In this document: positions 1 to 7,625 of the stretch, piece by piece | Layout: each line of letters starts with the position of its first letter | Numbering within the stretch: the first letter of the stretch is position 1 | DNA from: an uncultured Desulfobulbaceae bacterium | GTDB taxonomy: Bacteria > Desulfobacterota > Desulfobulbia > Desulfobulbales > Desulfocapsaceae | Direction: 5' to 3' | Assembly: GCA_947311315.1 (NCBI GenBank) | Contig: CAMZKN010000059.1 | Span: 1 to 47,377, forward strand | Length of the DNA: 47,377 bases | The notes under the pieces: generated by a model | Database searches by the model: none | The model's input: the letters and a program-made list of their open reading frames with translations, nothing else | What the model was told of the DNA's origin: nothing | Program-made: the position numbers and the translations under genes

Positions 1-94
1 GGTGCACCATATTCGTGCAGGCGCATTTGCCCGTTATAGCCCCTCTATACCGGCAAATGTGACCGTGCGAAGATGGGGGCCTGTGAGCAGTTAC
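1..94. repeat. Palindromic intergenic repeat, family A, left end cut by window
   Basis: The first 94 bases form an imperfect inverted repeat. The left arm ends in GCATTTGCC near base 31 and the right arm starts with GGCAAATGT near base 53. About 20 of 27 positions pair across the centre. The right arm closes with GAGCAGTTAC at 85-94. The same terminal motif and arm pattern occur at 14868-14977, so this is one copy of a dispersed element whose left tip lies outside the window. It occupies the whole space upstream of the prepilin peptidase. Pairing was judged by eye. Confidence 0.65.
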
Positions 95-111
95 CATAAA
101 AAAAGACTATC

Positions 112-903
112 ATGATACCCGAATTACTTTTGCTTCTCCCGGCAGCCCTTTTTGGTGCGATCGTCGGCAGTTTTTTAAATGTGGTCATTCTACGACTGCC
201 AAACCCGGAGCAATCCATAGTTTTTCCAGCCTCTCACTGCCCCATATGCTCTGCACCACTACACTGGTACGAAAACATACCCATACTCAGTTACATCTTC
301 CTGCGTGGTAAATGCGGCCATTGCAAGACGTCCATTTCCCTGCAATACCCACTTGTGGAAATATTGATGATGCTTCTGGCGACAGCAGTAGTATATACCT
401 TCAAAATATCGTATGAGACAATAGGTTATTTCGTCTTCTCTGCTGCACTACTCGTTATAATTTTTATCGATATCCGTCACCAGATCATTCCTGATGTAAT
501 CAGTCTTCCCGGAATTGTTCTGGGTTTTATCTTTTCCTTTATAAACAGTACGGTAACATGGCAGAGTTCACTTATCGGAATACTGGCAGGTGGAGGTGTT
601 CTCTACGCAATAGCACTCTTTTATATGATGATCCGGAAAATAGAGGGTATGGGGGGCGGAGATATAAAACTCCTTGCCATGATCGGTGCCTGGCTGGGTT
701 ATCAATCTCTTCCCTTTGTCATCCTGGCCAGTTCCCTCTCGGGGGCGGTTATCGGTATAATTCTTTTGCGCTGCCAGAAAAAAGGGAGCGACACTCGCAT
801 TGCTTTTGGTCCATTTCTTTCAGGTGCAGCACTTATCTATACCTTCTGCTCAAAAGAAATTCTCTATTTTTTCAACCTCTACCTTACAGGGCAATGGCCA
901 TAA
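112..903 (+). CDS. pilD: Prepilin peptidase (A24 leader peptidase / N-methyltransferase)
   Basis: Inner-membrane aspartic protease that cleaves type IV prepilin or type II secretion pseudopilin leaders and N-methylates the new N-terminus. The N-terminal segment has the GSFLNVVILRLP start typical of the methylase domain. It carries two zinc-type cysteine pairs, C43xxC46 and C68xxC71, in a cytoplasmic loop. The peptidase half has the two expected aspartates: D120 in FIDIRHQIIPD and D184 in GMGGGDIK. About eight hydrophobic segments follow the family pattern, and 263 residues is normal length. The ATG at 112 has little Shine-Dalgarno signal. The gene runs into a convergent gene only two bases away. 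No pilin or secretion genes are nearby, so the substrate is unknown. Confidence 0.93.
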   Translation: MIPELLLLLPAALFGAIVGSFLNVVILRLPNPEQSIVFPASHCPICSAPLHWYENIPILSYIFLRGKCGHCKTSISLQYPLVEILMMLLATAVVYTFKISYETIGYFVFSAALLVIIFIDIRHQIIPDVISLPGIVLGFIFSFINSTVTWQSSLIGILAGGGVLYAIALFYMMIRKIEGMGGGDIKLLAMIGAWLGYQSLPFVILASSLSGAVIGIILLRCQKKGSDTRIAFGPFLSGAALIYTFCSKEILYFFNLYLTGQWP

Positions 904-905
904 GC

Positions 906-1544
906 TCAGCCACTACCAAGGAGATCTTTTGCCAACTGTACCCCTTTTTCTCTCGCAAGTAATCCCTGCGCCTCATTATGACCATAACCGGGATAATACT
1001 TTCTAAACCAGGAACCCTCTTTTCTCACCATTTTTCCCCGCAACTGTAAAACCAGTCCAATAAATCGAAATGGTTCTTTTGTCGGATGGGTAAAAACAAC
1101 GACCGGATCAACCTTTGCACCACATCGCGTCAAAAACCTCTTGATCTCCCAGTAATGTACTCTCCAGTATGATCTACAGGAAATAAAGGGAACAACTCTT
1201 CGGCCGCTACACACATCTTCCCCGTGCCTGTCGAGAAAATCGAGTACAGGGCCACTGATATTGTACGACCAGGTAGGTCCAGCCAGCACAACGCAATCAT
1301 ATTCTTCAAAACATTCTTCAGAAATAGGTTTAACAGTCAGTCGTAACATGCAAAATGTTTTCACCATTGCCTTAAAAAGAGCAAAATCAGACTTAAATGG
1401 GAAATTGTAGGGCTCTTTTGGAGCCAACCGTTCCATAACGACATCAACGCCTTCACTCTCAAGACCGGCAGCAAATTTTTTGAGAAGTAATTTCGTCTGT
1501 TGAGTAAATGAATAGAAAACTATGAGAACTCTTTTTGTTGCCAA
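906..1544 (-). CDS. Flavodoxin-like protein
   Basis: The N-terminus (RVLIVFYSFTQQTKLLLKKF) has the beta strand followed by a serine/threonine-rich phosphate loop of flavodoxin folds. The segment DCVVLAGPTWSYNISGPVLDFLD, around residues 84-106, matches the second FMN-contacting loop of flavodoxin and NAD(P)H-dehydrogenase-type proteins. At 212 residues it is longer than a short-chain flavodoxin. The C-terminus is basic and aromatic-rich (WFRKYYPGY) and was not recognised. The start is TTG at 1544, supported by GAGGGG about five bases upstream; no ATG fits better. A role in electron transfer is inferred from the fold only. The gene is convergent with the prepilin peptidase and shows no functional neighbours. 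Confidence 0.7.
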   Translation of the reverse strand: MATKRVLIVFYSFTQQTKLLLKKFAAGLESEGVDVVMERLAPKEPYNFPFKSDFALFKAMVKTFCMLRLTVKPISEECFEEYDCVVLAGPTWSYNISGPVLDFLDRHGEDVCSGRRVVPFISCRSYWRVHYWEIKRFLTRCGAKVDPVVVFTHPTKEPFRFIGLVLQLRGKMVRKEGSWFRKYYPGYGHNEAQGLLAREKGVQLAKDLLGSG

Positions 1545-1608
1545 ATATCCCCTCCCCCTGAAAGTGTGCTATTAGGTGGTGTGCCACATCCTCCCCCTTG
1601 TATTTAAC

Positions 1609-1642
1609 AAAAAAAAACGCCCCCGACAAGTCGGAGGCGTTT
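1609..1642 (-). terminator. Rho-independent terminator of the dsr operon
   Basis: On the minus strand a GC-rich stem (ACGCCTCCGAC with GTCGGGGGCGT, one mismatch, two-base loop) is followed by a run of nine T. It lies 27 bases past the dsrP stop codon and would end the leftward dsrMKJOP transcript. Confidence 0.9.
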
Positions 1643-1668
1643 AATTACAGTCAGAAAAATTCTTTGCT

Positions 1669-2844
1669 CTAAGCTTCTACTTCATGCTCAACATCCACTG
1701 CAATCTTATAAAGCAGGGTAACAATAAGAAAACCTGTTGCCCAGATACCTAGAGTAATGCCAATTTCATTGGCTGTTGGATAATATTCAACAATCTCTTC
1801 AAGTGGTGTTATGGCCAGACCACCCATCACAAAACCGAGTCCTTTATCAAGCCAAAGTGCGATAAAAATCATGGCACAACCGATACCTATCATCAAATCA
1901 GTTCCAGTATCTTTTATTTTCATATAGGCAAAAAGACCAAGTCCACCAAAACAGAGGAAAACGGAACCCCACATAAATGGAACGAGATTATTATACATCA
2001 CACCATGATGCTCAATACCAAAAAACAGATATTGAAGTGAATGCTTGTGGCCGGGGATATTGGAATAGAAGCCCACAAAGAACTCAAGAAGAACGAAAAA
2101 GGCATTAATCAATGCCGCATACATAATGATCGTAGTCAGCTTATTAATAGCCTCTCTACCCGCATCAAAATTTGCAACCCGTTTCATAATCAAACATGCA
2201 ATGACAATGAGCGCCGGCCCTGCAGCAAAAGCAGAGGCAAGAAAACGAGGAGCGGTTATAGCAGACAGCCAGAAATGACGCCCCGGTAGACCACAGTATA
2301 ACATTGCGGTTACTGTATGAATAGAAACCGCAAATGGGATCGAAACGTAGACAAAAATATAGACCCATTTAGGTGGTTTCACCTGCTTACGTTCAGCGGT
2401 CAGAATAACCCAGCCACAAATTATATTTAAGCCGAGATATCCCAGTAGTACCACCATATCCCAAAACAGCATGGAATTAGGTGTAGGGTGTAGAATCATA
2501 TTGAGCCCACGCAACGGTTGACCAATATCCGCCATAATAAACATAAGGCACATAATAAGTGCACCAATAGCCAGAAATTCACCAAGGATGGTGATCCTGC
2601 CAAAGGTTTTGTAATTATGTACGTAATAGGGCAGCACAAGCATCAAGCCTCCGGCCGCAACGCCAACCAGAAAAGTAAACTGGGAGATATAAAGTCCCCA
2701 GGACAAATCACGCCCCATACCCGTTAAATACATGCCGTAAACAAACTGCCTCAAATAACAAATTGCTCCAACCGCAACAAATGCGCTTAAAAATGCCAGC
2801 CACATCCAGTAGTTAGAGTTGCCTTTAAATACTTTTTCAATCAT
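1669..2844 (-). CDS. dsrP: DsrP, membrane quinone-interacting subunit of DsrMKJOP
   Basis: Integral membrane protein of the NrfD/PsrC family, 391 residues with about ten hydrophobic helices. In the DsrMKJOP complex this subunit is thought to exchange electrons with the quinone pool and pair with the periplasmic ferredoxin-like DsrO. Visible family signs are the early LRQFVYGMYLTGMGRDLSWGLY region and the alternation of helices with short charged loops. No cofactor-binding cysteines are expected or seen. It starts seven bases after dsrO and is the last gene of the operon, followed by a strong terminator. The identity rests on the fold plus the fully conserved operon order. Confidence 0.95.
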   Translation of the reverse strand: MIEKVFKGNSNYWMWLAFLSAFVAVGAICYLRQFVYGMYLTGMGRDLSWGLYISQFTFLVGVAAGGLMLVLPYYVHNYKTFGRITILGEFLAIGALIMCLMFIMADIGQPLRGLNMILHPTPNSMLFWDMVVLLGYLGLNIICGWVILTAERKQVKPPKWVYIFVYVSIPFAVSIHTVTAMLYCGLPGRHFWLSAITAPRFLASAFAAGPALIVIACLIMKRVANFDAGREAINKLTTIIMYAALINAFFVLLEFFVGFYSNIPGHKHSLQYLFFGIEHHGVMYNNLVPFMWGSVFLCFGGLGLFAYMKIKDTGTDLMIGIGCAMIFIALWLDKGLGFVMGGLAITPLEEIVEYYPTANEIGITLGIWATGFLIVTLLYKIAVDVEHEVEA

Positions 2845-2851
2845 GACTTCC

Positions 2852-3688
2852 TCACACTATGTAAAAGACTGACGGTTTAGTTCCAAGAGAAGGTTTCCTC
2901 TGGATGGTATGTTCCTTGTCAAGAATCTGGCGAATTTCAGAATCCGGATCATTCAAATCGCCAAAAACGATTGCTCCGACATCTTTAACAGCCTCAACAC
3001 AGGCAGGTTCCTGACCGAGAGCGCGACGCTCTCCACAGAAATTACACTTCTCTACAACACCACGCATACGGGTAGGGAAATCGGGATTATACTCTTTAAT
3101 GTAAGGTCTGGGATCCATCCAGTTGAAACTCCTCGCTCCATATGGACAACCCATCATGCAGAAACGACAACCGATACAGCGATGAAAATCCATGGATACA
3201 ATACCGGTTTTTTCGTCCCTGAATGTCGCCTTAGTGGGACAAACTCGAACACAGGGAGGCTCATCACAGTGATTACAGAGCACCAGAAAATTATTTTCCT
3301 CAGTTATCTTCGATGAATGATAGGATGAATGCTCCGGGAAAACATTTTTATATGCCATATCCCAGATCCATTTTATTTCATTTTTATTCCCTTCAATCTG
3401 CGGAATATTATGCACCTTAATACAGGCGGCAGCTACCTTCTCAAGAAGCTCTGGATGACCATACAATTTGCGCATATCTATTAGCATGCCAAGGCGTACA
3501 CCTTTTGCAGAATCTTCTCCACCATGGCCCTCTGGCTTATGTTCAGCAGCACCATGCTCTGCAGCCTTCCCATGCCCAGAAGATGCAAGGGCTGGCGTAG
3601 ACGTCAGTTTGACTACTGCAGGTGCGCTTATCCCGGCAAGCGCAGTGGCACCCGCAATTTTCAGGAATTTTCTTCTTTGCTTATCCAT
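2852..3688 (-). CDS. dsrO: DsrO, periplasmic iron-sulfur subunit of DsrMKJOP
   Basis: Ferredoxin-like protein carrying several [4Fe-4S] clusters, exported by the Tat pathway. The start at 3688 gives an N-terminal twin-arginine signal (QRRKFLKIAG followed by a hydrophobic stretch ending near ALAS). Cluster ligands are seen in CNHCDEPPCVRVCP, CIGCRFCMMGCPYG, and CNFCGERRALGQEPAC plus later residues. A low-complexity His/Gly/Glu linker (GHGKAAEHGAAEHKPEGHGG) follows the signal. The reading frame is open to 3736, but 3688 is preferred because its ATG overlaps the dsrJ stop as TAATG, showing translational coupling. It probably relays electrons between the DsrJ hemes and DsrP. Confidence 0.95.
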   Translation of the reverse strand: MDKQRRKFLKIAGATALAGISAPAVVKLTSTPALASSGHGKAAEHGAAEHKPEGHGGEDSAKGVRLGMLIDMRKLYGHPELLEKVAAACIKVHNIPQIEGNKNEIKWIWDMAYKNVFPEHSSYHSSKITEENNFLVLCNHCDEPPCVRVCPTKATFRDEKTGIVSMDFHRCIGCRFCMMGCPYGARSFNWMDPRPYIKEYNPDFPTRMRGVVEKCNFCGERRALGQEPACVEAVKDVGAIVFGDLNDPDSEIRQILDKEHTIQRKPSLGTKPSVFYIV

Positions 3689-4092
3689 TAGTGTGTCTCC
3701 TTCTTTGTCGCCAGCGCTGACTGGGTTAAATGACAATCCCAGCAGTACGGTTTAACGGATGCATATTCATGACAGGAGTCACAGAATTTCTCCTTATTGC
3801 TATGGCACTGCATACAGGCCATCTGCAGACCTTTCCGGTATTGTTTACCATCCACGGTAACGGCAACACGGTCGCCGTCACGTAGAACATCATCACGCCA
3901 TTCATTGAGCATAACCATATGGTTTGCTCTCATTTCAGCGGCTGGTGCAATACACGCTTTTTCTCCACCCGGTGGCAGCTCGGGCTTGGGTACCGTACTT
4001 GCTGCCGTCGAGAACGCGTTGAACCAGAGCGGGAAGGTTACAAACAGGACGAATATAATCAGTCCCGGTATTATTGTTCCTTTATTGTACAT
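3688..4092 (-). CDS. dsrJ: DsrJ, triheme cytochrome c of DsrMKJOP
   Basis: Periplasmic cytochrome anchored by an uncleaved N-terminal helix (residues about 8-28). Three CxxCH heme sites are visible: CMQCH at 93-97, CDSCH at 104-108 and CWDCH at 117-121. C47, in a KACIAPAAEM context upstream of the heme region, is a candidate for the unusual cysteine axial ligand known in DsrJ proteins. That assignment is an inference from family knowledge. Length (134) is normal. The stop overlaps the dsrO start. Heme attachment would need a system II type assembly protein, and one lies at 11649-12476. Confidence 0.95.
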   Translation of the reverse strand: MYNKGTIIPGLIIFVLFVTFPLWFNAFSTAASTVPKPELPPGGEKACIAPAAEMRANHMVMLNEWRDDVLRDGDRVAVTVDGKQYRKGLQMACMQCHSNKEKFCDSCHEYASVKPYCWDCHLTQSALATKKETH

Positions 4093-4124
4093 TACGTTAA
4101 CTCCTCTATTCTGTTCAAGTTTTT

Positions 4125-5753
4125 CTAAAGCAGTGTTCGGAAGCCATCGTCTAGCTCTGGCCGATTTTCACCTTCCTGTATGAGTGCATTGGCAACAAGT
4201 TCTGTTATACCGCAAACACTGACACCAGGATTCCAATAGTCCATAAGTGATGTTAACGTTGCTCTATCGATTGCACAGACACAGGACAACATATTAACAT
4301 CGTGCTTTTCTTGAACATATTTAACAGCATTGGCGCGTGGCAACCCTGAACGCATTCTCAGTTCCATAATTTCATCGGTATTGAGACCAGTTCCGGACCC
4401 GCAGCAGAAGGTCTGCTCACGAATGGTATTCTCAGGCATTTCCACCCAGTCAACAACGTGATCCAGGATATAGCGAGGCTCGTCCATAAGTCCCATGGCC
4501 CTGGCGGTGTTGCAGGAGTCATGATAGGTTGCCTTTACATGGCTGTTGCGGCTCTTATCAAATTTGAGTTTGCCGTGTTTAATAAGATCAGCAGTAAATT
4601 CACTGATATGTACCATTTTCGAAGAAGAGGCATTCTCAAAAACTGTCCCTGTAATCGGTGACACAGGTTTTTCCAGAAAATCTGCAGGACCGTTCATGGT
4701 GTTCATATACTGGTGAACAACACGCCACATATGACCGCACTCACCACCAATGATGTATTTGACACCAAGACGCTCCGCCTCAGCATACATTTTGGCATTG
4801 AGTTTTTTCATGCTCTCATTATTAGTGAACAGACCGAAGTTACCACCTTCAGAAGCGTAGGTTGACCAAGTATAATCAAGACCGATAGCTTCAAATAATG
4901 CCAGATACCCCATTGCTGTATATAACCCCGGCTCGGCAAAGACATCGGCTGATGGTGTTATAAAAAGGATTTCAGCACCTTTTCTATTGAAGGAAATATT
5001 GGGCCTTACTCCCGTAAGCGCCTCAACATCGTCGACCAGAAAATCAACATTATCTTTAAAAGTATGTGGCTGCAAACCCATATGATTACCGGTACGGTTG
5101 GAATTGGAAACAGGTTCCAAAATCCAGTTGATACCGATACCGACAAGATGCAGAAGCTCACGCATCATCATGGTCACTTCAGCGGTATCAATTCCATATG
5201 GGCAAAAAACTGAACATCTGCGACACTCGGTACACTGATAGGAGTACATAAACCACTCCTTCAGGATATCAACTGTCATCTCACGGCCCCCGGCCATTTT
5301 ACCCAGGATTTTCCCGCCAAGGGTGAAATCATTGCGATATACAGAGCGAAGCAGTTCTGCTCTCATAACAGGCATATTTTTCGGATCACCCGTACCAAGA
5401 AAAAAATGGCATTTGTCCGCACAGGCACCGCAGCGAACGCAACAATCCATAAATATTTTCAGGGATCTGAATTTATCCAGACGTTCTTTCAGTCCTTTGA
5501 GGATAATTTCTTTCCAGTCTTCTGGAAGTTTCCAGTCCTCATCTTCAGGTGACCATTCCCGGGCATTTGGAAAATCAAGCCCGGATTGGCTGTTAAGGTA
5601 TTCAACCTTTTCCTTTTTGGCAGGGTAGGCATAATTACCCGGCTTGAAAACCACCGGCAAGTCCATCCAGTCCCTGGTCGGTATTGCTCCTGTCGCCAAG
5701 GATGGTCCCTGCACTACGCTTTTCGATAATTGTTCTAATTTTGGAACTGCCAT
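4125..5753 (-). CDS. dsrK: DsrK, HdrD-like catalytic iron-sulfur subunit of DsrMKJOP
   Basis: Cytoplasmic subunit related to heterodisulfide reductase HdrD and thought to act on the DsrC trisulfide. Two [4Fe-4S] motifs are visible: CCVRCGACADKCHFF, where the spacing before the last cluster cysteine departs from the simple CxxCxxCxxxCP pattern, and CTECRRCSVFCPYG. The C-terminal half has CCG-type cysteines for the special catalytic cluster, including HDSCNTARAMG and FCCGSGTGL. Length (542) is normal. It lies between dsrM (40-base gap) and dsrJ (32-base gap) in the usual order. Confidence 0.95.
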   Translation of the reverse strand: MAVPKLEQLSKSVVQGPSLATGAIPTRDWMDLPVVFKPGNYAYPAKKEKVEYLNSQSGLDFPNAREWSPEDEDWKLPEDWKEIILKGLKERLDKFRSLKIFMDCCVRCGACADKCHFFLGTGDPKNMPVMRAELLRSVYRNDFTLGGKILGKMAGGREMTVDILKEWFMYSYQCTECRRCSVFCPYGIDTAEVTMMMRELLHLVGIGINWILEPVSNSNRTGNHMGLQPHTFKDNVDFLVDDVEALTGVRPNISFNRKGAEILFITPSADVFAEPGLYTAMGYLALFEAIGLDYTWSTYASEGGNFGLFTNNESMKKLNAKMYAEAERLGVKYIIGGECGHMWRVVHQYMNTMNGPADFLEKPVSPITGTVFENASSSKMVHISEFTADLIKHGKLKFDKSRNSHVKATYHDSCNTARAMGLMDEPRYILDHVVDWVEMPENTIREQTFCCGSGTGLNTDEIMELRMRSGLPRANAVKYVQEKHDVNMLSCVCAIDRATLTSLMDYWNPGVSVCGITELVANALIQEGENRPELDDGFRTLL

Positions 5754-5793
5754 CGTTATCTAATCCTCTTAAGCTAGTTTTGGGTCAATATTC

Positions 5794-6825
5794 TTACTCT
5801 TCATCCTTTTCATCCTTTACGGGAGCCAATTCCTTTTCAACCGGAATGTCTGCTTCCACCATAAACTCACGAAATTCATCCTCATATCCAGAATATGAAT
5901 GGGGACGAATTGTCGGATTCCATGGATTGATATGACGTTCAGAACGGCTCGTATTTTTCATATTCCTGGTTGGGCTGAAAAATACTCCGGCAAAATGCAT
6001 AAGCTTGCTGAACGGGAAATATGCCAGCAACACACAGACAAGAAAGAGATGAATGTAAAAAATCGCCCCTATCTCTGCACCAATAGTCGGTGAAAAAGTC
6101 ACAAGACCAACGGTCAGTTGTTTGATAGTAACGATGTCGATATCGGTACGCAGAAAAAACCGCATCAAAATACCGGTAAATGCAATGGTAAAAATCAGTA
6201 CCAATGGAAAATAATCGTTAATAAGAGAGATAAAACGAACATGACGGGTGATGAGTCTTCTGCCAAACAGCAGGGCACATCCCGCAAGCAGCCCAATATC
6301 CGTCATGTACCAGGTGGGAGCACCTACCTGAAAAAGACCATCCCAGAATTCAAGCCACCCAAGACATGCAGGTACAGGGTCAAGGAAGAGTCGCATATGT
6401 CTTAGAATCACTATCAAAAAAGAATAGTGGAAAATCAATGCAAATCCCCATAACCATTTTGATGATTCATAGGTGATTTTCGGGCCGTCGTAAATCTCAG
6501 ATTTAGTGTTTCTGAAAAGAGACCGAAAAGTCACTACTTCAAGAAACATTCGCGCCACAACTTCTGCAGTTGTATTTGGCGCCTCAAGCCTGTTGTGCTT
6601 GATAAAATCGAGCGATTTTCCTTGCCCACAGGTTGTCTGTATCGGGAATGGTACAGGAGATTTACCCCATTGAACCACTCTGTAAACACAGCCACCAAGA
6701 AAAATCATCATGGCCAGATACGGCAGGGCAACACCAAACAAATACGGCATCCCCGGTATCTGAGATCCGAGCCCGGCTATCAGAACTAACGCTATGACTG
6801 CCAGGAATGAGAAGGCGTACTTCAT
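5794..6825 (-). CDS. dsrM: DsrM, cytochrome b subunit of DsrMKJOP
   Basis: Inner-membrane diheme cytochrome b of the NarI/HdrE type, 343 residues. There are two hydrophobic helices at the N-terminus (residues about 1-48), then a soluble stretch, then a cluster of helices with membrane histidines, for example in WGFALIFHYSFLIVILRHMRLF and FYIHLFLV. It is thought to pass electrons between menaquinol and DsrK. The C-terminal tail is charged and cytoplasmic. The ATG at 6825 is preceded by GAGGT. A 97-base gap separates it from the RsbRD-N gene, so it may share that transcript or have its own promoter. Confidence 0.95.
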   Translation of the reverse strand: MKYAFSFLAVIALVLIAGLGSQIPGMPYLFGVALPYLAMMIFLGGCVYRVVQWGKSPVPFPIQTTCGQGKSLDFIKHNRLEAPNTTAEVVARMFLEVVTFRSLFRNTKSEIYDGPKITYESSKWLWGFALIFHYSFLIVILRHMRLFLDPVPACLGWLEFWDGLFQVGAPTWYMTDIGLLAGCALLFGRRLITRHVRFISLINDYFPLVLIFTIAFTGILMRFFLRTDIDIVTIKQLTVGLVTFSPTIGAEIGAIFYIHLFLVCVLLAYFPFSKLMHFAGVFFSPTRNMKNTSRSERHINPWNPTIRPHSYSGYEDEFREFMVEADIPVEKELAPVKDEKDEE

Positions 6826-6922
6826 TTCTTACCTCGCTTCAATTGAACTGTTTTGATAATCACACAGAAGAACTTCCAGCAACTCTGTATGAAAACCAGT
6901 TAAATACCGTTAACAAAAAAAA

Positions 6923-7444
6923 TTACAAACCCTTATCATTTTCAGAGAGCATGTTGGAAGGACACCTGCTATCTGTTAATATCTGACTACCGGACTTCAC
7001 TTCAGCCATGCGAACCTGATACAGCCGCTCCCGGTAATTCATATAGATATCAAACGCAGCAAGCAAAGCCAGATCCACCGCAAATTCAAAATCATATAGC
7101 TCGGCAATAAGATGACTCCGTTCTTTGTCGGCCGCAAAGACTTCCCGTGTGATATGTTTTACAGCGTTAAGAGGTGCAATGGCCTGGGACGGAGTAAATT
7201 CCTGAACAGAACGAATACTCATTATCTGTTCAAGCGGCGCAACATATTCCTTTGAGTCTGCGCCTTTGGAAAAGAGAACAAATAGTTTGCCAAGGGCCTG
7301 GCGAATATTGCCACCTACCGGGTTTGCAAACGTATCCCGTTCTTTTATGAAAAAACTTGATGAGGTATAGGTTGACAGTGTGTACTCAACCCATTTATCG
7401 ACAATTTTATCTTTATGATTTCTAAAACCTTCCGCAAGATCCAT
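6923..7444 (-). CDS. RsbRD N-terminal domain protein upstream of dsrM
   Basis: All-helical 173-residue protein with no membrane segment. The N-terminus (LAEGFRNHKDKIVDKWVEYTLSTY) and the helix pattern match the RsbRD N-terminal sensor domain, which in stress-response co-antagonists is a globin-like module without heme. It has no STAS domain, so it is a stand-alone sensor module. Genes of this family often precede dsrM in sulfate reducers, which is the main support for a link to the complex. The function is unproven and regulation or assembly of DsrMKJOP is inference. The start ATG is at 7444, with a palindromic site 64-77 bases upstream. Confidence 0.75.
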   Translation of the reverse strand: MDLAEGFRNHKDKIVDKWVEYTLSTYTSSSFFIKERDTFANPVGGNIRQALGKLFVLFSKGADSKEYVAPLEQIMSIRSVQEFTPSQAIAPLNAVKHITREVFAADKERSHLIAELYDFEFAVDLALLAAFDIYMNYRERLYQVRMAEVKSGSQILTDSRCPSNMLSENDKGL

Positions 7445-7507
7445 AACAACACAACCTTTATTTTACAGTGATACAGCACAAACAAGTACTTATTCTGGGA
7501 AAAAGAA

Positions 7508-7521
7508 TGAATGGTCATTCA
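7508..7521. promoter_or_regulatory. Candidate operator palindrome upstream of the RsbRD-dsr operon
   Basis: TGAATGGTCATTCA is a perfect dyad: two six-base arms around a two-base centre. It lies in the 181-base gap between the Prc gene and the RsbRD-N gene, ahead of the leftward dsr cluster. The half-site TGAATG resembles sites of TetR-family fatty-acid regulators, but that resemblance is weak evidence. No regulator gene is adjacent. No convincing -35/-10 pair was found around it. Confidence 0.4.
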
Positions 7522-7625
7522 CAAAGTGCCATTTTTAGCACCTTTCGCACTCTTTTTCAAGAACATTTTTCCTCTGCCCAGTACGCTTAAATCACAGTAA
7601 ATTATGGTTTCTCACTGGTTTTCCA

